64,000 bases of DNA from Epinephelus fuscoguttatus (Eukaryota > Chordata > Actinopteri > Perciformes > Serranidae). Position 1 is the stretch's first letter. The number at the start of each line of letters is the position of its first letter. The stretch is taken from positions 23,058,200-23,122,199 of the forward strand of contig NC_064770.1 of NCBI RefSeq assembly GCF_011397635.1. The letters run 5' to 3'. Made by a program: the position numbers and the translations under genes. Positions 11,536-22,576 of the stretch are shown in pieces. A model generated the notes under the pieces. It was not told where the DNA came from, searched no databases, and saw only the letters and a program-made list of their open reading frames with translations.

Positions 11536-12154
11536 GAATAAGCTGAACAAGCTAATAGTTTGGGGGTTTTTTGTATTACACCTACAGAACTCTGTGCAAA
11601 AAGCTGAGGATTTTAGTTAAAATAAGTTATTTGTAAAGGATTTTGTTTGGAAGTCTTTATTTATTATTTCTGAATAAGCAGAATAAGCTATTTGTTTTGT
11701 ATTAAACTTGCTAGTACAGAAATCTGTGAAAACAGCAGAGGATTTTGTTAAAAGAAGTCTTATTTCTAAAGGCACTTTATGTATTACACTTTATGTAATA
11801 AGAGCAGCTTTTTGTTGTGGGAAATGTGTTGGATCGTTTGGTCTTATATAAATAAAAGATAATGGAGGTAAATTTTGTTGTTTACTTCAATTAATGGATA
11901 CTGACAAAATACCTTGTTTAAAAGAAATCCTGTATGGGGAAAAAGATGCATCGATAATCGTGATAATCGTAATAATCGTTTAATAATCAAATCGTGAGGT
12001 GCCTAAGATGGCATACCCCTAATCGTACCTAGATCCAACTCCTTTTAGGAAACCATTTCATTTAACAGCTGAATGGGCTTCTACTTTCATCCGATTTGAT
12101 TGTTGCCTCAGCTAAGTCAATGGGAGGGGCGATCGACCAAGCGTCTGCACCGCC

Positions 12155-12161
12155 TTTTATA
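12155..12161 (-). promoter_or_regulatory. TATA box of the displaced CYP2K copy A promoter
   Basis: The minus strand reads TATAAAA in CTTTATAAAAGGCGG, with an ATTGG (inverted CCAAT) about 10 bases upstream. It lies about 134 bp beyond the right end of the hAT element. Before that insertion it would have been roughly 145 bp from the copy A ATG, a normal core-promoter distance. This is inferred from position and motif. Confidence 0.6.
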
Positions 12162-14699
12162 AAGGCCGCACCAATGACGCCATAAAACACACTCATCTCA
12201 CCTCAGTTAAACTGTCAGTGAAAAACGATTCGTGACATGGCCTTTGAGCCATTGAGGGATACAGTAAATGCTTAGAACTTGAAAACTTGTTTGACTGCTT
12301 TGTCCTCAGGAGACAAACCAAGTTGCACGTACATAAATACATGTGGGAAGTAGGACACAGTTCTGATACCACAAAGTGTGCATTTTGTGCTGTCATTTAG
12401 TAATATGGGATTGTACCTAAAGGATTAAACTGATAGTGTGCTTGCAAAGATTTGTTAATCAGCTTGTACCAAAGTTTAAAGGTAGGTAGGTAGGTCTCAC
12501 AGGTTTTAAGTTACAAATCCACCTTTCATGTGGAAAGCCTTCTTAAGATTTTTAAAACCTTCTCAAGAGCAGAAAAGAAATTAAATCTCCACTGGGTGTG
12601 TTTCCATCAACCAAGATATCTAAGAAACTGGTTAGTCAGCTTCTTTACATCTGCCCAACCCAATCTATATTCTACCCCCATGTGTTCTACAGGAAGTACT
12701 CACACTCATTTTACTTATGCAAACAGAATTGCCTTGTTTTCAGTTCTTGACTAAATAGACTGGGTCACCAACCTTACGATTGTTGGTATTAAAACACAGC
12801 TTATCCATACAACTTAGCATGATGAGAAATTAGGGTTACAGTCAACTGACCAAAATATCATTTAAAAGCAGTTAAAATGTATATTTCCCTTTAGTATATC
12901 CTTGGAAGTACCTCAACTTTTTGTCTTTTCCATCAGCAACCACTGAAAAAAAGGTGTGTCTAGGATTTGGTTTTTTTTGTTTGTTTTGTTTTTATTAAGT
13001 ATTTCTCTAGAAGAAAAAAAATCAGTTACCAAAAGAAAATACTGGTACATAAATGTAGCTGATTGTAATTTTAGACATACATGATGTATCGGCTACGTAT
13101 ACATTACAAAAAAAATTCTGCCCTTTGCTGCTCTATGCAAATTACAATCTACAAAGTACATGTCTTTGTGAGAATAATCAACAGTGGCTTAAGAGCAAGA
13201 ATAGTAAGGCTAACGTAGCTTTGTCATTAAGTACAAATTCATATTCCTACACACTGTGTAGCTGCCCCATGTGAGGCTGAGTAAAGGCAGTAATAGTGCC
13301 ATGCTCCAGCTCTCTTCCTCACTGGCGACTGACGGCACACAGCTCATGAGGTGAAGGGCCAAGGGTGAGACCCACAGCTGGTGTCAGATCCAGTTCATCC
13401 TCTGTGACTCCAGGTGCAGGAGTGAAGAAAGCGCTGAAGGAGGGAGGTGAAGAAGAGGAACAGCTCCATCTTAGCCAGACTTTCCCCAAGACACACCCTG
13501 CGACCTGCAGGAATGAAGAGATTTGCAGTATGTGTGGATCATGCTGTGAAAATATCTCTGTATACCCTGAACAACAAGAACTTGACAAAGTTGTACCTGC
13601 AGAAAAGGGCATGAAGGCGTCTCTCCTGGTAAATTTACCCTCTGCATCCAGGAAGTGAGAAGGGTTGAAAGTGTGTGGGGTCTCCCATTCGCTCTCATCA
13701 TACAGAACAGAAGTAAGAAGAGGAAACACAGTAGTCCCCTGCAGCCAAAAGAGGAGAGCAAGGTGTATCATATAAAGTCACTTTTTCAAGTTTTAGGAGA
13801 TGGATGAACATTCCATGAATTATTGTTCTTTGTGGAAAAGTGCTGAAACATCTGAGCGCCTCACCGCTCTGATAAAGTAGCCCTGGAAGGTGACGTCTCG
13901 GCTGGTTTTGTGAGGAAGGGACATGGGGACGATGTTGGCCAGTCTCTGTGTCTCATGGATGACAGCGTCGGTGTAGGGCAGATTTTTACGGTCATCCACC
14001 TGGACCACACAACTTCCAACCACCCTGTCCATCTCCTCCTGGACCTGGTCTGAAGACACAAAATAATTAACATGAGTGTACAGCCAAGCTAGCAGCTCTC
14101 TCATACCTCAGTGACAAAATAGGTCGATTTCCACTGACTTCCAAACTGACATAGCCCATTAGACCTTCCCTAAAATTACATTTATTACCATCCTGAGGGC
14201 TGTATAAATGATGTGGTATATATGGAGAAAAAGTTGTTCATTTTAGTGCAAGGCTGCCAGAGCTTTCCATCTGTTCCATGGACAATAGGCCTACACAAAC
14301 TGGGCAAGGAAGACTATGCACTTGGGATTTTAGGTAAATAGCCAATGATAAGGTGCTTGTTAAGGTTGCTTAGCAACCTCAGACGCAACCTGCTGCTGCA
14401 CTCTTGAAAGCTGGCACAAGCCATAAGACAAGAGTAGCACCCAATGCCTGACCTTGCGTTTTCTTGTGTAAGGACCCTAATGGTTGCAGTTCTAAACACC
14501 TTCTTTACGTCATGAAACAGTCGCAATTATGCTATAAAACTTGGTGGTTAGGTTTCGGCAAAAACATTGTGGTTTGGCTTTAGATAAGTACTTTCGTTAT
14601 TAATGTAACTGCATGTATTTCACATCAAAGACATCACATACTGTACATCAATAGTGTATCATGCTACACATACTAGTATACTAAGCTACATTGTAATTA

Positions 14700-14815
14700 A
14701 AAGAAGTCACTGTTGACTTCAGGCCACGAACACCAGTCTCCTGTGTGAAAGTCCTGTGCTTGTGTGACCCATGCATCACCCCTGCTGCCCACCCTACACT
14801 GTCTTCTTCCATCTT
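14700..14815. repeat. Interspersed repeat, copy 3 of 3 (B1 intron 6)
   Basis: A diverged relative of the repeats at 5790-6000 and 7815-8045, recognised by 'gaacaccagtctcctgtgtg' and 'gacccatgcatcacccctgc'. The same copy exists in unit 2 at about 23961-24076. Confidence 0.4.
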
Positions 14816-15699
14816 CATGCAATAGATTGCTTTTGGAATGAGTCCTAACACCCGGAAATGACAGCATTTCTGCACTCCCAGTTCCCTTGTCTCGAAGTAA
14901 ATGGGATTTTTGAAGAGATTTTTGATTAGATGCCTGAAATAAGGTCTGTGGTTAACACAAGCATAAAAGACATTCATGTTCTGCTCAATGAAAAAAAAAA
15001 CAACAAAACATCAGTACAAGTGAATTTTGAGGCTTTTATGTGTCTTAATAAAGGTGGTTGCTAACAAGTTGCTAAAGGAGACTACAGAACGTCATCACGC
15101 CAAACACGGCTTTACAGCCTCTTTGCGGTGGTGACATTGCAACTGTGGTGTAGTTTGTTTACAGCCTGAAGTTTTTCCTCTTTTGTTCTTCTGGTGATTA
15201 AAGTAAGGCTTCAGAATTCATAAAAGTGGTGTTCATTTGCAAAGATGAACAAAATGTTGAAGTATCATATACATTTGTTTGCCACTGAGTTTGGTTTCTG
15301 CAACAATCCAAAATCCAATGAAAAAATTCTACAAGTTTTTATGAGTGAAACCAGGGAGATGCTAACTTCAATGTCGCCCTACAGAAAAATGTCATCCCTG
15401 GGGCACTTCTTATGACACAGATTTTCTTTCTTTTTATACTAGGTCACCTCACATCCTCCTCTGCTCCTGTACTATATATTCTGGCCACTAGAGGGGGCTG
15501 CATTAATATAAACCTACGAATGGTTTACTATAAGATCACAAAGTCAACCTATGTGGCTGTTTTTTCAGTGAGACCAGCCTTAAAATTTGGTGGTGAACCA
15601 TTTGAGCAGACAGCCAGCATGGCTAAAAAAAAAGTACAGTTTAATTATTTATTTTTAATATTTAGATCAAGTCTATTTGATTTCTTCTTTTTTTTTTTG

Positions 15700-15862
15700 A
15701 AATTTTTGCATTTGACAGATGGCACTGTAGAAACTGAGACAGAGAGAGGGGATACGACGCAACAAATGTCCCAATGAACCCATGTTATTGGTTAAAGTGC
15801 ATTTCCAATAACTCATGTTACTGGAAATGCACTTTAACCACTCAGCTATCAAGATGCTCCAG
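15700..15862. repeat. SINE fragment with internal inverted repeat (unit 1)
   Basis: The text 'gacagagagaggggatacg', 'caacaaatgtcc' and 'ccactcagctatcaag' resembles the tRNA-SINE at 8160-8360. Inside it GGTTAAAGTGCATTTCC (15791-15807) is inverted at about 15823-15839, giving a hairpin. Unit 2 carries the same structure near 25056-25104. Confidence 0.5.
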
Positions 15863-18036
15863 TGTCTGTGTGATTATTACCCAGCTATACATTTCTGCTT
15901 TGTTTAAACTCAAACAAGCAATCTATACTGCAGTCTAGACAAACTGAGACTTATATATACTGGAACTAGTATGAAAACTGAGACATAACAAAAGAAATTG
16001 TGAAAATAAAGAAGTAAAAAGGACTCTAAGTGTTAAAAAAAGCCTGTACAGCTTCATATTTTCATAAGATCCACAAGCTTCATCTCCGTCCTCCTTACCT
16101 TGTATATGTGGATATTTAGCCATAAGCAGCAGAGCCCATCTCAGTGTCGTCGCTGTGGTATCAGTACCAGCAGCAAACAGGTTAGTCACTGTATGCAACA
16201 TGTTCTTCTCATGGTAGTGAGTGTTTGTAACAGAGGAGTCCTGGCAGACAGAACACCCACATATTAAAAAACAGACATGCAACTTTACTGGTCTTTATGT
16301 CAAATGAAAAACACAAAGGATGTCGTCTCACCTCTTCTTTCTGCTTCCGTATCAGAAAACAGTCCACAAGTCCCCTGCAGATGTGAGGGTTCAGTGTCTC
16401 TTTCAGACTCTTGAATATATCTTTGACATCTCTGTTGGTTGTCTCAATATTATTTAATATCAGGTGCCGGCCTTTTACCCAACTGACCAGCCTGGGAAAC
16501 ATGTTGTAAAGCTGCAACGAAAAAACCTCCTGAACAAGAAGTTTCAACTAGTTGCAATCTGCAATCCTCACCACTAGATACCACTAAATCCCCCCAAAAC
16601 CTTAGACACTGCTCCTTGAATTTTGTCATAAATCATACATAGATCAAATGTGTCAGCTACTATTAATTGTGTGTAATCCTCTTAAAACAGCAGCAATTTA
16701 AAATGCAAATATGAAGCCCACCTGGATTTCTGCAGAGCCCACAACACGAATGTTCTCGTTGGCTCGCGTCACCATGTTTGTGAATCGGGGATCATCATAT
16801 TCAAACCTGCTTCCATACACGATATTGCAAATGATATTGGATGTTGCGTAATTGACCGGACATGTTGTATTAAATGGTTTCCCTGTAAACAGGCAGTGAG
16901 AAATAAAATCATTACAACGCACACACACTGAGAGGTGTCCTGATATGTGGGTCAAATGCCACTCAGCATTACATTATCTTTTTGTATATCAGAACGTCCT
17001 GTCATGTGTTGTCACGTACACACCACATACCTTTATGCTTTTCGAACATTTGGATCAGATGGTGGCATTCCTCCAAGATTTTATGTTCAGCCATTCGTTT
17101 GCCCATCCCAAAGTCTCTCAGGGTGGTGAGGGCAAAGCGTCTCATCTCTTTCCATGATTCTCCGTTTGCAAACAGAATTCCTGTTAATAAACGTGACATT
17201 CAAGTTAAATTTAACCTGTATCTGTTTTGCTTTTGCTGTAACTGTGCATTTATATTTTTTGGTTTTGTGCTGATATGCAAACAAACTGTATATCAAAAGA
17301 TTTAGTAAAGGTAGGTCTTACCGTGACCAAAACTTGTATCATAAAAAATCGGGGGGATTTCTCTGTCTCCAAACTCTTCTGCGTAGTTGACCAGAGCTTC
17401 TTTGACTGTCTTGTAACCTGCCAGGACCACCACTTTTTTGGGTCCAAGGTACACTGTAAACACCGACCCATGTTTCTTTGACAGCTAGAAAAATGTAAAC
17501 AGTAGTCAAATGTGTCAGAGACAGTATACGGACATTCAAATGAATCCTTGGGAGCGACACGCAGCGAAGGGCCACAGGCCGGAATCAAACCCGGGCTGCC
17601 ACGGCAACAGCCCCGCACATGGGGCACCCGCTCCACCACCAAGCCACCAACACCCCCGCCTTGACAAAGTTTTGAGAAGTCCAGCAATGGATATCAAAGG
17701 CAGATGGTAAATTGGGTTAGGCTGCTGTGATTAGTAGATTGTAACTGGGCATTTGCATCATCAGCATAACAATGGTACTGCACATTATGTTGACCAATGA
17801 TTTGACCCAAGTAAAGCATATAGATGGAGAACAGTAAAAGACCCGAAACTGACCCTTAAAGACGCCATGAATGAAATGGAAAACAACAGTTGGGAGATAT
17901 CCAACAACAGCAAAGATTCTGTTAGACAAATAGGAGCATAATAAGTTGAGAGCAGACCTTTTTAGACCAAATCAAGTTCAATGAGCTTCTTGTCTTCTAT
18001 CAAAGCAATGGAAAGAACCACATTGTTTTGTCTCAC

Positions 18037-18234
18037 ATCAACAAGAGAGCTGTCGAGTCGCTTGAGATCCAACTGAAGCAAGTTACCAAGCAGCGGTAGA
18101 GGTTTAGGTCCTGGAGGCTCTCTCTTATTGTCTCGGGAGTTGAAGCTGGAGTAGAAATGGTGGAGGACCAGCAGGCCCATGATGGCCACCAACAGGGAGA
18201 CTGAGGTGGAGGACTGGAAGAGATCTTCTAACAT
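18037..18234 (-). CDS. Duplicated CYP2K exon 1 (A-type) now upstream of copy B1
   Basis: Identical in frame to 8726-8923: the 66-codon exon beginning [10 protein letters not shown] and ending …LDSSLVD before a GTGAGA donor. It supplies the membrane anchor and the [12 protein letters not shown] hinge. The next acceptor downstream in the transcript is copy B1 exon 2 at 17484. It cannot serve B2, because it lies downstream of B2's exon 9. Confidence 0.8.
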
Positions 18235-18380
18235 GATCGTACCTAGGGGTGTGCCAATACATTGATTCTTAGATGCATTGCGATGCGACACGTGACAATC
18301 AATAACGATTAACAAATGTTCAAAAATCGATTATTTTCCATGATGGTGAAATCACAGAAACACAACCAGGGTCAGGTCTG

Positions 18381-18467
18381 TTTTGTGAATGTTTGTGTGC
18401 ATGACCGTGACACTTTATTCACGACGTGAATAAAGTGTCACGGTCATGCACACAAACATTCACAAAA
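18381..18467. repeat. Perfect palindrome, 42-bp arms with 3-nt spacer
   Basis: The left arm 18381-18422 (starts TTTTGTGAATGTTTGTGTGC) is the exact reverse complement of 18426-18467, separated by GAC. In hAT copy 1 the right arm is interrupted by the 54-nt insertion at 9138-9191. Confidence 0.9.
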
Positions 18468-18628
18468 CAGTCCAGAACATGTCCCGTTTGTACCAGAATA
18501 ACCAACAACCTCCCCCTATCCCAAAACACGCCCAAAATGCTTTCAATAACAAGTTTATAGTCTAAATTCAGACTTGTTCCAGCGTGTCCGAACTGCATGC
18601 TGGGTAACATGCAAACTAGACAAACAAA

Positions 18629-19591
18629 GGCCCTGTCCAAATACCCGCACTTGCGCCCTTGTGCCCCTTAATTGCGCGCTCCCGCTAAGGGGCGCAAGTG
18701 CGTAGGGTGTCCCAATTGTCTTCTGTTGTTATCAAGGGGTGCAAACCTGCGCCCTTAATGCACCCCTTCCGAAAGTGCGCATCAGACCTCACTTTGCTGA
18801 AAGATTTTACCCAGAATCCTCCGTAGTGTCGTGACGCCGTAACACTACACAGCTGGCCGGTACAACTCACCATCTTCAAACGGTAACTGGCGTATCCGCG
18901 AGCCGTTAACTCCGACTGACAACAACCGTTAGAGGAACATAACGTCTAACAACACGCTGTGTGGACTTAATAATTCATGACAGGGCGTTAATAATGAAAT
19001 AATATACAGTTTACAGTTGACTGGAGGTTTGTATGACAGTCCACATCACTTTACAGTTTTGATTGTGTCTTTAATTATGATTATTTTATCACTGTATGTC
19101 TTTATAGTTTATTTTATATCACAATTTACCACAATTTATCCAAGCAAAAAACGTTTTAATAGTAATAACGGTAATCTAGGCTACGTTAATGGTAGAGTAA
19201 AAAAAGATGTTACAGCTAATATACACATTATTAACAGGTAAATTCAAGAGTAAAATTTAATTTAATTTACCTGTTGGTTGGGCATCAGCATCAATACTTG
19301 GATCTGATGTAGATGCCGCCTTCTCCTGCGGCTCCTAATCCTCCTCATCATTCACTGATTGTATCTATTTATCATTTGCAGTAGCAACAATGTTATTTCC
19401 TCTAACGCCATGTTTCGTCTCCTAGGAGACGGACCAGCTGGACCCAAACGGAAGTGACGTGTACGCAACTGTCCCAATTCTCCTTTTTAAACAGCATCAA
19501 TCCCTTGCGCACTTGCGCCCTTAACTGTACTTTTGGCAAGTGCACTTCAGGGAAGACCTCAGGGCACAAGTGTGGGTATTTGGACAGGGCC
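18629..19591. mobile_element. Non-autonomous TIR element nested in hAT copy 2
   Basis: Same element as 9366-10351 (GGCCCTGTCCAAATACCCGC at the left, inverted at the right), with small indels relative to copy 1. Confidence 0.65.
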
Positions 19592-19845
19592 AAAGAAATT
19601 AGGAACTGGCTAGTTCACTTCAAAGAGCCGGTTCAAAGACTCGGCTCGTTCGCAACGCCCGGACAGATAACAGACTGTCATGTTAGCCAACATCAAAGAT
19701 ACTTATCCACCGTCTTTGGTAGCTATATTGTAGGTGGACCATCTTGTAGTAATCCAGTATCTTTGGTACTGTCACTGAGCGCGAGGTTCACTCATCAGGG
19801 TTAAAATCCAGCGTGTGGCGGCATTTCGGTTTTTATGAACATTAA

Positions 19846-20091
19846 GACAGAAAGAGCATTAACAAAAGCTACTCCGTGTGTACGGCGTGTAAAACAAGAA
19901 TCAAGTACAGTGATAACACGACGAACATGAGACAGCACCTCAAGCGTTTCCACGCCGGGTTAGAGCCAGAGGAGGAGGAGGAGGAGGAGAAGAAGACGCC
20001 GGTTGTTGCTACAAACCAGCGAACAATTGAGGAAGGATTGAGAAAACTTCTCCGCGAATCTCAACATCCGTCGCTAACTTCAATACCTTAA
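19846..20091 (+). pseudogene. BED zinc-finger fragment of the hAT transposase (copy 2)
   Basis: Same C-x2-C…H-x4-H frame as 10607-10858, with a Glu run two residues shorter and R-to-I and P-to-A changes. The TAA position is the same. No downstream catalytic domain. Confidence 0.7.
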
Positions 20092-20179
20092 ATATTTCAC
20101 CCGGAAAGCAGTTCTGAAGTACTGGAATCACTGAAGAAAGCATGCAGGGTAGCTGTTATTACTGAATAAAGTATCCTTT

Positions 20180-20770
20180 ATGTTAGATCAGTGCCCCACT
20201 CCCCTCCCTACAAGACATATACATCACCTGCCTCACCCCGCACACAGTCTGTTCAGCCTCCTGCCCTCAGGGACAAGGTACCGGAGCCTCCGTCCTCGCT
20301 CCACCAGACTCACAGACAGCCTCATACACCAGGCTGTCAGGATGCTGAGCTCTCTCCCCACTCTCCCACTCCCTCCCCTCTGCTCCTCCCCCCAAAACAC
20401 TCTGGACTCTGAACCCTGACCTTCAGATTGACTGTCCTTTTGCACTACCACAGTAAAATACATCTGCTGCTATTACTGTTTTCGCACTATTTAACATAGC
20501 CTATACAGAAACTTCTGCTTCACTACTATACATATTTAGATTTTAGTTTTTATAGATTTTATATTTTATTTTCATTGTTTCTTTTAGTATTAATAAATGT
20601 CTTTATCTGTTGTGCACTTTACTGTTTAGTGTTAGGAAATGTCTTTAACTGTTGTGCTTGTGCATTTTATCCTGTCACCGTGGGATAGAGAGAAACATCT
20701 TCTCGATTCCTCTGCATGTCTGGTACATGTGGAGAAATTGACAGTAAAGCTAACTTTGACTTTGACTTTG
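20180..20770 (+). mobile_element. LINE 3' end nested in hAT copy 2
   Basis: Copy of 10955-11535. The frame through LLPSGTRYRSLRPRSTRL and the TTTGACTTTGAC tail are retained. Boundaries approximate. Confidence 0.6.
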
Positions 20771-21388
20771 AATAAGCTGAACAAGCTAATAGTTTGGGGG
20801 TTTTTTGTATTACACCTACAGAACTCTGTGCAAAAAGCTGAGGATTTTAGTTAAAATAAGTTATTTGTAAAGGATTTTGTTTGGAAGTCTTTATTTATTA
20901 TTTCTGAATAAGCAGAATAAGCTATTTGTTTTGTATTAAACTTGCTAGTACAGAAATCTGTGAAAACAGCAGAGGATTTTGTTAAAAGAAGTCTTATTTC
21001 TAAAGGCACTTTATGTATTACACTTTATGTAATAAGAGCAGCTTTTTGTTGTGGGAAATGTGTTGGATCGTTTGGTCTTATATAAATAAAAGATAATGGA
21101 GGTAAATTTTGTTGTTTACTTCAATTAATGGATACTGACAAAATACCTTGTTTAAAAGAAATCCTGTATGGGGAAAAAGATGCATTGATAATCGTGATAA
21201 TCGTAATAATCGTTTAATAATCAAATCGTGAGGTGCCTAAGATGGCATACCCCTAATCGTACCTAGATCCAACTCCTTTTAGGAAACCATTTCACTTAAC
21301 AGCTGAATGGGCTTCTACTTTCATCCGATTTGATTGTTGCCTCAGCTAAGTCAATGGGAGGGGCGATCGACCAAGCGTCTGCACCGCC

Positions 21389-21395
21389 TTTTATA
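21389..21395 (-). promoter_or_regulatory. TATA box upstream of the chimeric copy B1 (beyond hAT copy 2)
   Basis: Duplicate of 12155-12161 (minus-strand TATAAAA). It lies 134 bp past the hAT right end and about 3.15 kb from the exon 1 ATG at 18234. Confidence 0.55.
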
Positions 21396-22576
21396 AAGGT
21401 CGCACCAATGACGCCATAAAACACACTCATCTCACCTCAGTTAAACTGTCAGTGAAAAACGATTCGTGACACGGCCTTTGAGCCATTGAGGGATACAGTA
21501 AATGCTTAGAACTTGAAAACTTGTTTGACTGCTTTGTCCTCAGGAGACAAACCAAGTTGCACGTACATAAATACATGTGGGAAGTAGGACACAGTTCTGA
21601 TACCACAAAGTGTGCATTTTGTGCTGTCATTTAGTAATATGGGATTGTACCTAAAGGATTAAACTGATAGTGTGCTTGCAAAGATTTGTTAATCAGCTTG
21701 TACCAAAGTTTAAAGGTAGTTTGTTTGGAGAATATTTCATTCTGATCTCAGTCTCACAGGTTTTAAGTTACAAATCCACCTTTCATGTGGAAAGCCTTCT
21801 TAAGATTTTTAAAACCTTCTCAAGAGCAGAAAAGAAATTAAATCTCCACTGGGTGTGTTTCCATCAACCAAGATATCTAAGAAACTGGTTAGTCAGCTTC
21901 TTTACATCTGCCCAACCCAATCTATATTCTACCCCATGTGTTCTACAGGAAGTACTCACACTCATTTTACTTATGCAAACAGAATTGCCTTGTTTTCAGT
22001 TCTTGACTAAATAGACTGGGTCACCAACCTTACGATTGTTGGTATTAAAACACAGCTTATCCATACAACTTAGCATGATGAGAAATTAGGGTTACAGTCA
22101 ACTGACCAAAATATCATTTAAAAGCAGTTAAAATGTATATTTCCCTTTAGTATATCCTTGGAAGTACCTCAACTTTTTGTCTTTTCCATCAGCAACCACT
22201 GAAAAAAAGGTGTGTCTAGGATTTGGTTTTTTTTTTGTTTGTTTTGTTTTTATTAAGTATTTCTCTAGAAGAAAAAAAATCAGTTACCAAAAGAAAATAC
22301 TGGTACATAAATGTAGCTGATTGTAATTTTAGACGTACATGATGTATCGGTTACGTATACATTACAAAAAAAATTCTGCCCTTTGCTGCTCTATGCAAAT
22401 TACAATCTACAAAGTACATGTCTTTGTGAGAATAATCAACAGTGGCTTAAGAGCAAGAATAGTAAGGCTAACGTAGCTTTGTCATTAAGTACAAATTCAT
22501 ATTCCTACACACTGTGTAGCTGCCCCATGTGAGGCTGAGTAAAGGCAGTAATAGTGCCATGCTCCAGCTCTCTTCC

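Larger units (their letters stand above)
8933..12021 (+). mobile_element. hAT-superfamily transposon, copy 1 (decayed, with nested insertions)
   Basis: The element is 3089 bp. Its ends are TAGGGGTGTGCCA and, inverted, TAGGGGTATGCCA. It is flanked by the 8-bp duplication ATCGTACC, the hallmark of hAT insertion. It encodes only a BED-finger fragment (10607-10858, plus strand) and no catalytic domain, so it cannot move on its own. Nested inside are a TIR element (9366-10351) and a LINE 3' end (about 10955-11535). It separates the CYP2K copy A start codon from the TATA-containing sequence at 12155. Confidence 0.9.
8240..17550. repeat. Tandem duplication, unit 1
   Basis: Unit 1 matches 17551-26831 along its whole length, base for base over most stretches with scattered substitutions and small indels. 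At the start, GGAGCGACACGCAG (8240) equals 17551. At the end, TGAATCCTTG (17541-17550) equals 26822-26831. The offset runs from 9311 to 9281. The joint shows 1-2 bases of microhomology (GG). The unit holds exon 1 of CYP2K copy A, the hAT element, the native promoter and exons 9-2 of copy B1. Confidence 0.9.
13319..18234 (-). pseudogene. cyp2k: CYP2K copy B1: chimeric P450 with A-type exon 1 and a frameshifted exon 9
   Basis: Exons in reading order: 18037-18234 (duplicate of copy A exon 1), 17322-17484, 17031-17180, 16722-16882, 16332-16511, 16099-16240, 13865-14049, 13597-13738, 13319-13504. All junctions keep phase. The native exon 1 of gene B is absent; the nearest upstream exon 1 is the A-type copy, 552 bp away across the duplication joint. 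Substrate-pocket and I-helix motifs are present (AGTDTT in exon 6, ETQR in exon 7, [10 protein letters not shown] across exons 8-9). Exon 9 is 2 bp shorter than in B2 and C near 13424. The frame therefore shifts after LLQRF and stops at 13397-13395. The product would be 476 residues, keeping the haem Cys but losing about 35 C-terminal residues including HELCAVSRQ. It may be a pseudogene or a truncated protein. Confidence 0.8.
18244..21255 (+). mobile_element. hAT-superfamily transposon, copy 2
   Basis: Same ends and same target duplication (ATCGTACC at 18236-18243 and 21256-21263) as copy 1, so the insertion predates the tandem duplication. Length 3012 bp. It carries the same nested TIR element (18629-19591), BED-finger fragment and LINE 3' end. 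Confidence 0.9.

Noticed and set aside
13319-13771. 150-codon minus-strand frame ending in HELCAVSRQ
   Set aside because: It joins the shifted end of exon 9 to intron 8 and the out-of-frame part of exon 8. It is an artefact of the 2-bp deletion, not a separate protein.
15412-15777. 121-codon plus-strand frame in B1 intron 6
   Set aside because: Low-complexity Phe run from a T tract, no family motif, antisense to the P450 intron and overlapping SINE sequence.
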